Of a stretch of 64,000 nucleotides of DNA, positions 20,674 to 33,323 are shown in pieces. Numbering within the stretch: the first letter of the stretch is position 1; each line of letters starts with the position of its first letter. The position numbers were made by a program, and so were the translations under genes. The DNA is from Flammulina velutipes. Its lineage: Eukaryota > Basidiomycota > Agaricomycetes > Agaricales > Physalacriaceae. The notes beneath the pieces were generated by a model. It saw nothing but the letters and a program-made list of their open reading frames with translations. It did not search any database and was not told the origin of the DNA. The stretch is taken from NCBI GenBank assembly GCA_011800155.1, contig CM022377.1, positions 434,001-498,000 of the forward strand, in the 5' to 3' direction.

Positions 20674-22533
20674 TTATCGTCCAACTTGCTTATTCTTCGG
20701 CTCGAAGTATTTGTACGCCACACCAATAATACTCCCAAGTTGGGTGGCGGCAGTGAAAATTATGAGGGGACCCTTCAAGTCTGTAAGTTATCGTGTCAAG
20801 TTATAAGATAGACGACCCACATATCCGGCCAATCCATATGCGAATCGAGTTTTCCCAGTTCCGGCCCAGGTATGCATCAAACCCTCTGCAATTGGTGCAG
20901 AGAGAATATTTCCTAGACCTCTTCCACTCACAAAGAGTGCCATAGCTGTCGCAGCATCATCACCTGCTACGACTGAAGCAAATTTCGGCCAGAGCGACGC
21001 CCAACTCGGGCTGAAGAAGCCAAATACAAGAGAGAACACGATGATGGGTGCGGCGTTTGAGAAGACGGAGAGACCCCATACGAGTAAAATGGATATCATG
21101 GATCCTATGGCACACATGGATATGGATATGCGCAAGTCTGAACGGTCAGCGAGATGGCCGATCATGATTTGACCAAAGGCTGAGCTTCCTGGAATGACAA
21201 GAGACCTTAGATGCGCAAGCGAGATGAGGGCTTAAAAAGACATGATACGTACCATTATATAAGGCTATAGTGGTCGTTCCAATGCCCACCACGCCAATGT
21301 CAGATGCAAATGCTGCCAAAAGAGTGAGTAGTATGAACGAAGCTCCCCAGATGCACGTACTTGGGAGATAGAGCACGGGTATAAAGTTGCCGAGTGCTTG
21401 GATGAGATTGGCAGCGAAGAGAATCAAGAATACAAATTGAGTGAGAAATTGTGTGTTCATGGGTTTCGGCTTGACCACGCTTGAAACTGGCAATCTCGCC
21501 TTGGCGAATGGAATGGCGGGCCCGATGACGACTGCTAGGAGCAATGCCTTGACGAATTGAGCTCATTTCGATAGGCAATTCGGGGAACATATACCATAAC
21601 TAAGAGTGCTGTTCTTCGTCCGTGATTATCGAGGAGTGCTTGTATCACGTACGGCATAAATGCTCCCCCGATGCCTTGAGGCTTATTGAGTGAATGTTTG
21701 AGAACAGCACATGCTACCACTCACTGGCCCCCGAGAAAATTAGCCCATTAGCCTATGGGAAATGTTCGGTAAACCCCATGGTTATTGGGCTAGTATATGG
21801 TGCATACCAAACCTTTTCTCTCCGAAAACCACTCGAAAAGATATGTCAGGACGGGCCAGTACAGGATACCTGCGAACGTATAAGCACAGTCCCACGCAGG
21901 AGACACAGGTCAATTACTTGCACCCGAAGAATAGACCACCCCTTGGGTGAGCAGAAGAGCCCAGGGTTCTTTGACAAAGGCTGCACCCACCAGACCCGCC
22001 ACGGCAATGACAAGGCCACTCCACATCATCTTCCTTTTCAGTGCTGGGAACCGCCGCAATATGGGCAGTAGCACAAGACTAGAAAGGTAAAGGATCCCAG
22101 TAGAAACAGACCCTACCAGTGCCAGGACAGTCCGAGAAGAATCGGGAAATTCGACTGTGGTGTAGTAGTTAAGGAAAACACCGTAGGTGAGCGCGTATGT
22201 CCACAATAAGAGGTCCATTGCCCAGGCGCTGAATAGAAAGGCCAAAGCGCCAAATCCACGGTCCTATTCGGCTTGATAAGTACACTGGTGAGGAACTTTA
22301 GATAGTCTTATTGACCACGGGGGGTAGAGGAACCGCCAGTGAATGCGCCTCCGATGTAGTTTCAATATCAAGGACAGACCTTGCAGAGATCGGTAAGTAC
22401 TAGAACGCGTGAAAGAGATAGCCGTCCTTTACGTTCTGTTACTGCTGCTTTGGTGAGTGTGATGTGTTGTTACTGCCTCCAGCTCGAAGTCCTGCGAGCC
22501 ACGCAATTCGTCAGAATCCATGATGGTGGACAT
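20674..22533 (-). CDS. MFS transporter, monocarboxylate-transporter-like
   Basis: Multi-exon gene on the minus strand, from ATG at 22531-22533 to TAA at 20674-20676. The N-terminus (MSTIMDSDELRGSQDFELE) is cytosolic. The membrane domain starts DRGFGALAFLFSAWAMDLLLWTYALTYGVFLNYY and continues through SVSTGILYLSSLVLLPIL, TQGVVYSSGAS, GILYWPVLTYLFEWFSEKR, IGGAFMPYVIQALLD, and the second half MIGHLADRSDLRISISMCAIGS, FGFFSPSWASLWPKFASVV and LIIFTAATQLGSIIGVAYKYF. This is the MCT/MCH branch of the major facilitator superfamily. The last intron I infer is only 36 bases (20803-20768 region); splicing it adds a final membrane helix instead of stopping at SYNLTR. The cargo is not predictable; fungal members carry organic acids or riboflavin, or have no known substrate. 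Confidence 0.8.
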
Positions 22534-22807
22534 AGATCAGAAGTTGACCGATAAGTGTAGCTGAACCTGCCAGTGAGCGATGAAATGACAACAATTGCCA
22601 ACATTACATAAAACTACATACATACATGATGAAGATACAGCGATAGAACTAGTAGCGAGTATGATAGCATGGCAGTAGCAACAACAAGCGAGTAGTACGG
22701 AAGTACAGGTCGCCATTACTGAGGAAGGTAAGTAGTGACAAAAAAAGACGGCAGAGATGAATGATATGCGTCAAACCAAGAGAAAACCAAAGAAAAATCT
22801 ACATAAA
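22534..22807. other. Spacer between the regulator and transporter genes
   Basis: About 270 bases, holding the transporter's upstream sequence and the 3' flank of the regulator gene, both on the minus strand. AT-rich with GATA and CATACATACATG-like short repeats near 22616-22628. No gene seen. Confidence 0.4.
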
Positions 22808-25800
22808 CTAATCCTCAAATAGATGGCGCGGTGACCCAACCTGCGTCGGGGACGTTAGCTTTGGGGAATATGTTGAAAAAGAGAGCCAAACCTTGTACAT
22901 GTATGACTGCCAGGTTGCCTGTAAACCTTGATCTTCAGCAGCTATACCTCTCATGGCAGCATCGGGAGTGTAATGGGCGGGAGCCTGAATCGGGTGCATC
23001 CCATAGAGTGAAGGCTGAGCTGGAGCCGGAGGGTCGTATTGCTGGGTCGGTGCGGTTGGAGCCACTGTCTGGTTCTGCCAATGAAGAAGAGAAGATGACG
23101 ACGATGAACTCGCAGGCGTTATAGTTTCTGGTTGCGGGTATGCTCGTGATTCCTGGTAAGGTTCTTGTTGCACAGAGTAAACGTCGGGATGGCGTGGACG
23201 CGACGGTCGCACAGGCGGAGCGGCAGCAGCATGCGGAGAGTGATCATACAAATGATATTGGGAAGGTTGTAGATTTGGATAAGATGCGGAATGATGAGTG
23301 GAATGTGAAGGAGCGCCCTGGGAGAGAGATGGGGGGTCCGCAGAGGGATATGGAGTGGCCATGGGAACACCTCGAACTTCCGAGTGCGAGTGCGTATCGT
23401 ATTCCATTTGCGTAGGAGCGGTATATTCTGAATGAAAACTCTGTCGGTGTCCATGGACGTGCCCATGAGGGTCGGGATACTGATAATGTTGGTGCGAAGC
23501 GTGTCTTGACACCTGCTGTTGCTGTGCCATGAGGCGCTGCTCTTCCTCTAGTCGAATCTGTTCCTCTCTTTCTGCAGCTAGACGTTGTCGCTCTGTAGCA
23601 GCAGCTGCCTCTGCCTCTGCCTCTGCCTGCCTCTGCTCCGTAAAACGACGAGCTTCTTCGTGCAGTTGCATCTGATACTGCTCCTCGTGTAACTGTATTT
23701 GATATTGTTCTTCTTGTAGGCGCCGTTGTTCGTGGCCACGGTGATCATGTACCATTTCACGCTGGGGAGGTTGGCGCTGGTGTTCATTGTAGTGTGGTAG
23801 AGGAGCAGCAACATTGCGCATCCCCACGAGTGTATGGGTGAAGCCGGCTGTATCTGCATTGTAAGCATTCTGGATCTGGGAACGGATTTGAGAGTCAAAG
23901 CCATTGAGTTCCTGAACGAGATTGGGATGAACACCAGAGAAGGAAGGTATGTCGGTCACGAAGGTTTGTGGAGGCGAATCCGAGGGCGCGCGAGAGTCTG
24001 GAGAAGAATTACTCGGTACGGGAGAACGAGGTGAGGCTTTTGAACGATTCTTGGTGGCCAGGATGCGAGTCTTTCCGCTGAAGATGTGCATCTCGTCGTC
24101 ATTCGCCGAACTAGGCTTGAAGATGTCGTTTGGGATAGCAGGTACTATGCCATTACAAGTGTCGTAGTAAACCTTCTGGGCTTTATCCTGCAGACGTCGA
24201 ACAATGGGCTATCCACAAAGATTAGCACTTTTCAATGGACATTGAAAGGGAAAAACGACTTACTAGAAACTTGACAGCTCTGCCACCATACGAAGATGCA
24301 TGCTCGAACAAATCGCATGCTGCCTTGAGCTCCAACAAAGCGGCAGGAGCCACCTTGCATTGAGAACCGTGCGTTACCACAGAGGAAATCATCACCTATA
24401 AAATGTTCAGATTGCCGAGCTAAAGCTCCTGGAAGTGAATAACACTTACAGCAGACGAGAAGGCGTGGGTCCACAATACCCAAAATCGAGCGATTTGGGC
24501 TGGAAATCTAGTAAACTGCTCTCTAACTGACGCTAACAGATCACATGCGCTCCTGTACCCAGCCAAGAAGGATGGTGCATATTGACTCTTGATAGGATCA
24601 GCTGGGTTACTTGCTATAGCATGCACGAAGAAACAACGATGAATGTATAGTAGAGCTGAAGAGTGACAGATTCAATCGAAGTAGTTGAATAAATGATAGA
24701 AATGAACTGACTGAGTTCGCGGTAATTCGTGGGCATGAAGTGGCTCATAGTCTGACTGAGGCCAGCTCCCTCAGGTGGCGCGCCTTGAGCGTACTGGGGA
24801 AGCTCCATGTCGCGGACCTTGCGGTCCAATTCCAGGATAATCGAATATTTTGGCGCCCTGGAGGTCAAAGTACCTTGAACGACGGCAGCGACACACTCCG
24901 CGCCGAAGCGGGCTTTCCAATATGGGACTAACCGATTTTGGTCAATTGAAGCTGGGAATGACTGTTAATCAGACTTACAACTAGGTTGGACTGAGCCATC
25001 GTCTGCCATAGTTTGATCGGGATCGAAGGGAAGTTCGCAGTCTACGAAGGGCAACGAAAATGTGGCTAGTCGGCCGGTAGCGAGACTCTGTGACCCGTAA
25101 GTCAATGTATAGTCGACAGGCGTAGTAGAGATCAGAACTTACCTGCCAGCCGTCTGTAATGAAAAGTTCCCAAAATAAGGCACGGCGTTTCTGTACTTCG
25201 GCAGGAGAAAGCTGCCATCGGGCACAGTCACGGTCTGCGTTTCTCTGGTAAGTTAATTGAGTCCACATGTGTTGACGGAGAGGGACTGACGGAGTCCGAC
25301 CTGAAGTCAAGTTAGTTTATATCCTGCGCAAGGCCGTTGATCGATGAAAACATACGCTTTGCGCTAACTTTGAGGCCATACCCATTAATGTCCATGTGGC
25401 TTCGATACTGTTCTCGCCGCTTTTTAAGCCCTCGTAAATTCCCATCAAGGCAAGTGTCTGAACTGTCGAGACAGAAGGTGGTCGTTCCAGAATTGGTTCC
25501 AACGACAGAGCCATCTTTGTGATTTCGTAGAATTTGTCGCACACCGGATTGTCTGGAGCAGGAGGTAATGTCATGTCGGTGAGAGCGCCGAAGCAAAATA
25601 TCATGAATAACAGCGCCAATTCATGCGGACCTCCGTGGGTCGTCGATTCGGCGGGCTGATAACGGAATTCTGGGGAACGCATGATACGCTTCTTTACATT
25701 TCCATCGTACCAGTTTGGCAACAGTTCTTCCAGGAGTTGACGCTTGGTGACGGCGCCAAAGAACCAAGGAGCGGTCTCGAGATACAAGCTGGATAGACGG

Positions 25801-26813
25801 TACGCCTCGTCCCATTCTGGCACTTGCTGTTCAACAAGGTCTTCGTAAGTCATATCGCTAGGTCCAGTTGAAAAGGGGAATCCCGTTGTAAGTTTGGATG
25901 CTGATGACGGATTTGTTGGCCAACTAGGCGAGGACATTTCGTCGTCGCGACCCATTGGATGGGGTATGTCTGGCGTGGAGGCTTCACCCTAATTCGCAAC
26001 ATGAAGAAAGGATGGTACGGCGGGAAAGATATTGAACGTACGATAAGGAGGCTCTGTAAAGAAAACTGAATTAGTACGCGTGTGGTTGGTGAGATCAGGC
26101 CAACCTACCTCCGATCCTGCTGAGCGTCCATAGAACGTCGCGGCGCCGTCGTCCCGGATTGCTAGCGTTCCAAAGGCGTCGATATATTGTTCGTCAGCTT
26201 CTTCGAGCTTTGAGAGATTTTCACCCTCCGCATCCTGTATCGCTGCATGGAGCTCAATACTTGATTTAATCTTGAGGAGATCTCGGTCCAGTAGAGGATG
26301 CGACTCAGACGAAACTGTAGACTGGAGGATAGTGAGGGCATCTTCCAATAGGCGGATACGGTCGCTCATTTGCGCAATCTTCTGATGAAGTTTTTCCGTG
26401 TCCGCAAGTACGAACCTTCGCAAAGGTAAGACATTGTGGTGGCATTAGCTGGTAAGGTACATGCCTCGTCCCTTGTCCAGTGATGAGACTGCCATTGGGA
26501 CATATCGCTGAACACCCACGACGCTTGCAACTGCAGGGTTATAATTTAGACAGAGGGCGCCGAGTGAGCGTGACCCCCACCTCGAGCATGGTACCGTCTT
26601 GTCGCACTTGAGTTTTAGGCTATACTGATAATGTGAATATAGGAAAGACATATTTGGGGAAACCGTACCGCCTGCACTCTGCACAAGATAATGCGCCTGA
26701 TATTCTCTAAGCGACAGCTGACGGCGAGCGGGAGTGAACTCACCCCGTGCGCGCTTTGACTCTTTGTCCTGTGCTCGCTGAGAAGCGACATCCTTCTTGC
26801 CGGACTGGGGCAT
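22808..26813 (-). CDS. Zn2Cys6 transcription factor with fungal-specific TF domain and long Gln-rich tail
   Basis: Many exons, from ATG at 26811-26813 to the stop at 22808. After a charged start (MPQSGKKDVASQRAQDKESKR) the zinc cluster is assembled from short exons: CAECRRLKLKC, DKTVPCSSC, KRRGCSAIC, then PNGSLITGQGT and RFVLADTEKLHQKIAQ (a coiled-coil linker). This gives all six cysteine ligands. The central part (ATTHGGPHELALLFMIFCFG, MGMASKLAQS, HRDCARWQLSPAEVQKRRALFWELF) is the fungal-specific transcription factor domain. Near 24870-24000 the C-terminal domain runs into a Gln/His/Glu-rich region with octad repeats (EEQYQIQLH, EEQYQMQLH) and a proline/Ser-rich end. It is a nuclear, DNA-binding regulator; targets are unknown. 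Intron 26416-26464 has a GC donor. Some middle exon edges are approximate. Confidence 0.88.
26416..26464 (-). other. GC-AG intron in the Zn2Cys6 regulator gene
   Basis: On the minus strand the donor reads ACGAG|GCATGT and the acceptor TTGCGAAG. It joins GQGT to RFVLADTE, the conserved junction after the zinc cluster. No GT choice keeps this frame. Confidence 0.72.
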
Positions 26814-27810
26814 CGCCAGTCGTCCGTCCGCGACGTCGTGGAGGTGAAGAGCAAAGAGTAATAAGCAAATTCAAGAATTACGAGTAAGCAAAGCATGGCA
26901 TTTACTTGATCAAATTTAAACCTGAACGCCGATTAGGATCGTGTCAGGGACTGATTCTAAATGGGGATGAAATTACGATTCTTCCGAATCCGGCCCAAAA
27001 GCAACCCAGATGCGTCATGAGCGAATCTTGTGTGGCGTTCCTCTCAAAAGTCCGAAATAAAGATGTGTTCTATTGTCTGCGAATCCTTCTGCCACACAAA
27101 CCTCTTCCTCTGTTACTTGCTAATGTAGCACCTAAATCTATTGATCAACTGCTCTCTCGGCCTCTCTTAGCCAGCCAAGACACAGAGAAAAAACTTCGCA
27201 AAGTTTCCCGATCAATAACCAAGCGGCGTCAACAGCACCGACAGTCCCAATAGGTCATCTCCTCAATAGGTAAGAGCATCCTCGGAAATTGTAAGCTGGA
27301 TGGGCATCTCGGAAAATAAGGTTCAGACGATTTGGATTAGACCGCTAGGCGCGTGCCAATGTGTGTAGCACATTGTCTGGGCGCTGCGAAGGAACTGCAT
27401 GGATCTCATTTGGATCTCAACGGTATGCCGAAACTTACAACCTATGTATGTAGGGGAATTCGCAAGGATACAATCTGAGCAGCCAGCGGTTTAGTTTCCA
27501 CTGATCTGATAAGACGAGCTCGAGCCTGCAAGCGCTCCGGAACAGATCGACCAACATGAAATATATTCCGTTTCAAGTTCACCTTGTTCTCACGCAAGGA
27601 TGTGTCCGTAAATGGCGCCGTCTCGTGCCCTGATGAGACCTTTCACAAATCTTGTTTTGAGAATCGAATCAATTCATCCGCATCCCCTTGTCATCATGGT
27701 GGCAAGACGACTCAATGGAATGTCATTGTAGAATCAATCATTGACGTACTGAATATAGTCAGCACACCAGAAGCTCGGAAAGACGGCATTTTAGTATAGA
27801 AGAATCACCC
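26814..27810. other. Promoter of the regulator gene and 3' flank of CLN3
   Basis: About 1 kb. Open plus-strand frames at 26906-27253 and 27584-27799 lack motifs, flanking splice logic or a credible start, and I do not call them genes. No RNA gene or repeat was recognised. Confidence 0.4.
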
Positions 27811-29779
27811 TCAAAGTCCCTTACAGAACAACTTGCCTCTATGCACTTGTGTCTTACAAAGTTGCATCTCCGTTGGTACAGCAGCAAGCGACGCCATGAG
27901 GATGCCCAACGAATCTGAAAAGCCAATGGAACCGATCTTGAACTCCCTTGCCTGCTTTTCCCTCTCCGAGTCATGTAGAGTTGAGTCCGAACGCTCCTGG
28001 TTAAGGCGATAGAAAACATTGACACTGCGTTAACGATAGGCTGTCAGTCCGACGTGGCGTACATTGAATGGATATACGTACTAAGCGAGACCGCCACAGA
28101 TACCTTCGATGCTCACGAGGATAAAGACGAGATAGATGCTCGAGACGCCAGAATTGGAAGGGAAGAACCCCACTGCAGACTCGTACGCTAGCGTGACAAG
28201 AATAAAGCCTTGCAGAAAGGAAGGCAGAGGTAGTAATCGAGGTGGTAATGGCGGTAACCCAATCGATATCGAAGACCGGGAGAAGAATACTGTGGTCTGG
28301 TACACGAGCTGTTCATAATGTAAAAATTCAAAATAGTTCGAATGACGTGGAGATAACACACCTGCCATAGGGGATAGTAGTCCCGAACAGAGTGAATGAT
28401 CTTGCTGAGGACAGGATGCTCGTCGGGCAATGGGATTGGATACAAAAGCGTAGGTGCTATTCCCTAACATGGGATAATTGTGAGATCCAAGGGCGATTGA
28501 ATAGAAGCTTACCTGATTGATAGTGTACTCGAACTAACGAGTTGTCAGGCAAAGTACACTAGACAAAATGTGTGATAGCGCACCAGATAGACACAAACTA
28601 CGTTCTGCGTTAGATATGCCGTACAAGATTTATGTACGGAAGTTACTCACAGAGAGGCAGCATGTATTTGAGTAATAATGGCTTGACAAGCTCGATTTTG
28701 TCTTGCATATTCAAGGCTTTATGTATCGGCGCCGCGGATTGTAAGGTTTCTTCCTCTTCACCATCTTCATCTGTCGTACGTAAGGGCGCATAGGAGCTTG
28801 GAAAGGTTGACGACGCGGAGAGTTCTGGAGATGAAAAGGCCGTGAGGAAGGCCGAGCTCTTCGGTAGGAGGAAGAAAAATGTCAAAGGAGCCACGAAGGG
28901 GAGAACCTGGCGGATGTTACGACGTGATTTATCCAACGCATTGAAGCGACTTACACACGAGAGCCCGACTCCTACACGGACCCCGAGATTCCGTAGCTCC
29001 CACCATAAAAACGCGCCTACTAATCCAGCGGCACCTGTGCCAGAAGCGAAGTAGCTGATAACTTGTTGTGAATGCGATTATTGAAGATATAATTCAACAT
29101 ACCCTACACTGTGCCCTGCCACGGACTGCGGTGCATAAGTCGTTGATAGCTGAAGATACGTCAATTCCCCGAGACCTGAAGTCGTTACCATAAATTTAGA
29201 TTGCTCACTCAAGATGATAAACGTACCAGAGGAAAACGACGCTAGACATATTCCCAGCAGTCGCATAGAGAGCAGCTCAAAGAGTGACACAACCTATGAC
29301 AAAAGTGTCATTTATGGAAGTAACTCAAGACGCGCGAAAGGCCTCACCACCATGCCTAGTACGCTGATCATACAACACGCAATTATTCGCTTGGCATATC
29401 TTATGCGGCCTTTGAGGAGGTACGGCCAACCAACCTTCACCACTAGGGCAGGCGCGATGTTACAGAACGCGATTACGCCTTTCGGCGTGGATGGCGGTAC
29501 CAGATCCAATGCCGCTGACAAGATAATAACATAGAGGACTTTGAATGGGACTTGAGTTTGGCACAATGTCTGAAGGAATCGGGAGAGCCAACCGTTGTTG
29601 ATTAATCCGAATATAAAGAAAGAAGTTCCGAGCTTCAGCAGCTTTCTGCGTTCGTCTGTGCTTTTGATAGTGTGTCAATAGGGTAGTATTTCGTCGGTAT
29701 ACGACATGCCTTTGCGCACCGCCTCCTCGCCATCGACAAAGTCAGAGTCCCTTAGGACGGCCATGGGTGTTGTTGACAT
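27811..29779 (-). CDS. BTN1: CLN3/Btn1 (battenin) vacuolar/lysosomal membrane protein
   Basis: Multi-exon, from ATG at 29777-29779 to TGA at 27811-27813. The start MSTTPMAVLRDSDFVDGEEAVRKGMS leads after an intron into TDERRKLLKLGTSFFIFGLINN, then VLYVIILSAALDLVPPSTPKGVIAFCNIAPAL, YLQLSTTYAPQSVAGHSVGYFASGTGAAGLVGAFLWW, VKPLLLKYMLPL, EHPVLSKIIHSVRDYYPLWQ, LVYQTTVFFSRSSISIGLPPLP and SIEGICGGLAYVNVFYRLN. These are the conserved blocks of CLN3, a multi-spanning protein whose loss causes Batten disease in people; yeast Btn1 affects vacuolar pH and Arg transport. A cytosolic loop near residue 240 is Ser/Glu-rich (DEDGEEEETLQS). The Cys-Lys-rich C-terminus (KLFCKGL) could be lipidated; that is a guess. 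It is divergent from the SNF2 gene, with 153 bases between starts. Confidence 0.9.
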
Positions 29780-29856
29780 GAGTGTGCTGGCGTGACGCAA
29801 GGAATCCAAATAGGGGCTACGACTTAGTGCGGCAATTCGGCATAATACACGACAGA

Positions 29857-29866
29857 GTCACGTGAT
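29857..29866. promoter_or_regulatory. GTCACGTGAT box in the BTN1/SNF2 divergent promoter
   Basis: Palindromic TCACGTGA core, 91 bases upstream of the BTN1 ATG and 67 upstream of the SNF2 ATG. It is the sequence bound by bHLH proteins (Cbf1 type in fungi) and matches the lysosomal CLEAR consensus of animals. Function here is inferred. Confidence 0.5.
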
Positions 29867-29932
29867 GTTCATTATAATCGCGTGCCTGAGCAGCCATTCG
29901 CGTTCTGGCAAGAACCATCAACTAGAATCAGT

Positions 29933-32900
29933 ATGGAACGAATGTAAGGAGTACACAGGTCCCTTTTAAACACGAAATTTATATCACTTATAGGCGTCAA
30001 AAGATTATGGAAACAGATCGCATGGCCAACAGCCGCGCGTCCTCGTCGAGCTTACCAGGCGTTGTTGTGAGAAACGTTGTTCTATCGATGATTAGTTGTG
30101 CTTATTTCTCCAAGGTCGATAAAGCGCTTCCTCGCGGCTCATTTGATAAGTCGCGCCGCGAAACCATAGTCCTCTCCTCAGACGACGAAAGCGACGGCGA
30201 CGACAACAGCCAATTGTCAGAAGATGATGTCGTCGAGATCGCACCGCCCAAGAGTCAACCACTTACGGAGAAGATCAACCGCCCTCTACAACAGCGACCC
30301 AAGGATCCAGCCAAATCTATGTTTCTTCCTTCGAAGCCTCCCCCACATACAACTGGACATGTTGCTTCTAACCATACAGCTCAACGAGTCCATTCCAACC
30401 AACATCCTATTTTGGCGGCACCGATTGGCTTTCCCGTACCTGTCGTGGCGAAACCAACGTGGTCATCTCAACCAACACCTATTGGCATGCCCATTAATCG
30501 TCCACCGGTGAATCCATACCCCGCAGGACCTAGTGGTTACCAGATGCCGGTACCAGAACCATACGATCCCAGCGACTTCATGTCTCAAAGAGAGGCTGAG
30601 AAGGCTCTCCGAGAACTAATGAGTGGGGCAATAGAGGCGGAGCCTGTCGAAATTTCCGACGAGGATACCATCGTTCCCGGGTTCAGTCCGGACTTCAAAC
30701 TTCTACCCCATCAGGTCCAAGGGCGTAACTGGATGAAGTCCAGGGAGGACATTCCAAACAAGCGGTATGGAGGCATCCTTGCGGACGATATGGGGTGGGA
30801 TTCTCCAACTTCACGTAAATGCCGTTCTACTTATTGATATATCACAGTCTAGGGAAAACGATACAAACCTTGGTTCGGATAGTTGAGGGAAAGGCGAAGA
30901 AGAGTGAACGTGAAGAGGGTTGGGCTGGGTCAACGCTGTAAGTTTCTTACTGTGTCGTAATTATGTCTTCTAACGTCTTACAGTGTCGTAACGCCCCTCT
31001 CGGTCATGCACCAATGGGTCGAGGAAACTAAACGGATCGCACCAAGCCTGAGGATTATTTCCCACCACGGGCCCAATCGAACTTCGGGCAAGCTCACCAA
31101 ACCTACAATTGAATTGCGCCGCTGACATGAATCTAGATTTATCCATACTTCGCCAAAATCATATCGTTGTCACCACGTACGACGTCGTAAAGTCCGAATT
31201 TGGTGCATTCAAACCTGCAGCCAAGGACGAGAGCAAGCAATCCAAGTTAAAATCGAAGAGCAAAGGCAGCGATTCCGACTCAGATGATTCTCTGCCAATT
31301 CGCAAGAAGACAATGTCGCGTACCCCCAAAGTCAAAGATGCTACGATGAAGATGAAATGGTGGCGCGTTGTGCTTGGTTCGTCCCCCAAGTACCTAGTCC
31401 CCACCACCTCACTAAAGAGATAATCAGACGAAGCACACACGATCAAGAACCGGAATACACAGGCCGCTCAAGCATGCTTTGAACTTCAAGCAAGGTTCAA
31501 ATGGTGTCTCACTGGTACCCCGATGTGAGCCACCTATACTATGTCATTTGCGTGCAAACATTTCTAACCTGTATCTCCAGGCAAAATGACGCGACGGAGA
31601 TGTTTTCACTGTTCAAGTTCTTGCATGTCAAGCCTTACAACGACTGGGAACGTTTCAATTCTGAAATCGCTAAACCCTTGAAGAGCGGTCAAGGAGTCAA
31701 TCGGGCGATGAAAAGGTTACAGGTACCTTGTTCTCAGTGTTCGTAAAAATCTCTCCCTTACACAATTATCAGGTCGTCCTCAAGTCTATCATGCTGCGAC
31801 GCAAGAAGGACACGATCATCGACGGGAAACCCCTCATCGAGCTTCCTCCTCGGGAACTTGAAATCATCACCTGCACTTTCTCGGCCAAAGAACAGCAATT
31901 CTATAACGACCTGGCTGCCAAGATGGATAAAACACTCGATGCGCTTATGCAAACTGAGGGTAGCAAGAGCTATATCAGTGTTTTACTGCTGCTCTTGCGT
32001 TTGCGTCAAGGTCCGTGTCGTTTCGAAGACGGAAAAGTCACAATGCTGACAGTCCTTTACAGCTTGCGATCATTGTGCATTAGTTTCGAAAGACTTCAAG
32101 GACGACATGGCTGCCATTGATCCCAAAGAATCGAAGAAGGGTGCCGATGGGCAAGAAACCGTTGACGCTGACGACCTTGCGGATGCTTTCGGCAAACTCA
32201 ACGTTGCCCGTCAATGCCGAGTGTGTATGTCTGAGTATGTGCGTTTATCGTCCTGCCGTATCCCCTACTGATATTTCATGCAGGTTGTCATCGTCTAACA
32301 CAGCAAGTGGGAAGTACGAAGCTTTTTGTATGGAATGTGCGGAAATTGCTCGCGAAGGCACAGAGATGGGCTCCACCAAAATCCGAAAGACTCTAGAATT
32401 GCTCGACAACATTGCGAAACAGAGCGATGGAGAAGACAAGACGATAATCTTTTCGCAATTCACATCCATGCTGGATCTTTTGGAACCGGCGTTGAGCGCG
32501 CACGGCCTGAAGTATGTTCGATGTCAGTTATTCTCTATTTTGTGTGTTACAATGGACTGATTATCTCTCAGACGATGGCTCGATGAAGCCACCTGAGCGT
32601 GAAGCGGCCCTCAACAAAATCAAGACCGACGCAAGGACAAAGGTCATCTTGATCTCGTTCAAGGCTGGTAGCACTGGCCTGAATTTGACCGCCTGTAACC
32701 GTGTCATATTATTTGATATGTGGTGGAATCCCGCTCTGGAGGTACGTGTGTGCTCTTAACACCATGTAAACACACAATAAAGATCGAAACATAGGATCAA
32801 GCATTCGATCGTGCTCATCGCTTCGGCCAGAAGAAGGCAGTTTCCATCTACAAGTTGAAGGTCAACGAGACTGTGGAGGACCGAATCCTTGAGGTGAACA

Positions 32901-33084
32901 TTGAATGTCTTTCTTTCGTGGGCACTTCTGACAGTCGATGTTCCAGCTTCAAGAAAAGAAGAAGGCACTTACACAGGCCGCATTGAGTGGTGACAAGGTT
33001 AAGAACCTCCGTTTGGATATGAATGAACTGCTTGCACTCTTCCGGCGCAATCCGCATGAAGACGACGACGACGACGACGATTAG
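29933..33084 (+). CDS. SNF2-family DNA-dependent ATPase, Uls1/Rad5-16 type
   Basis: I start at ATG 29933: an 11-base exon (29933-29943), a 50-base intron, then exon 2 from 29994 in frame. The N-terminal ~230 residues are disordered with an acidic [18 protein letters not shown] motif. The ATPase core begins [20 protein letters not shown] and is complete: motif [14 protein letters not shown] (split by an intron), [38 protein letters not shown]-like [73 protein letters not shown]. The Rad5/Uls1 group has a RING finger between the helicase lobes; here that insert has only CRVC...CMEC, not a full RING. The protein ends in an Asp repeat. Such proteins remove SUMO-modified or stalled proteins from DNA in yeast (Uls1); the precise role here is inferred. 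Confidence 0.88.
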
Positions 33085-33323
33085 GCTACACACTACATAT
33101 TTTTTAATCGTTCCACGTACATTTTTGTAGTCCATAGAGGAATTACGATACCATAATCTTAAGTTGGGCGCAGTCTGAGTTTGTCACCGGTGCCGCAACA
33201 CACCGGCAAACAAGCTTCCTCTTACCATCACTCTCAAGGGCGCCTCGTTCATGTTGAAACTGGCCTAGCACGGAACACCACTTGAAAGCCATGATTCTTC
33301 AATAGTTGGCAGCCTGTACCCCA

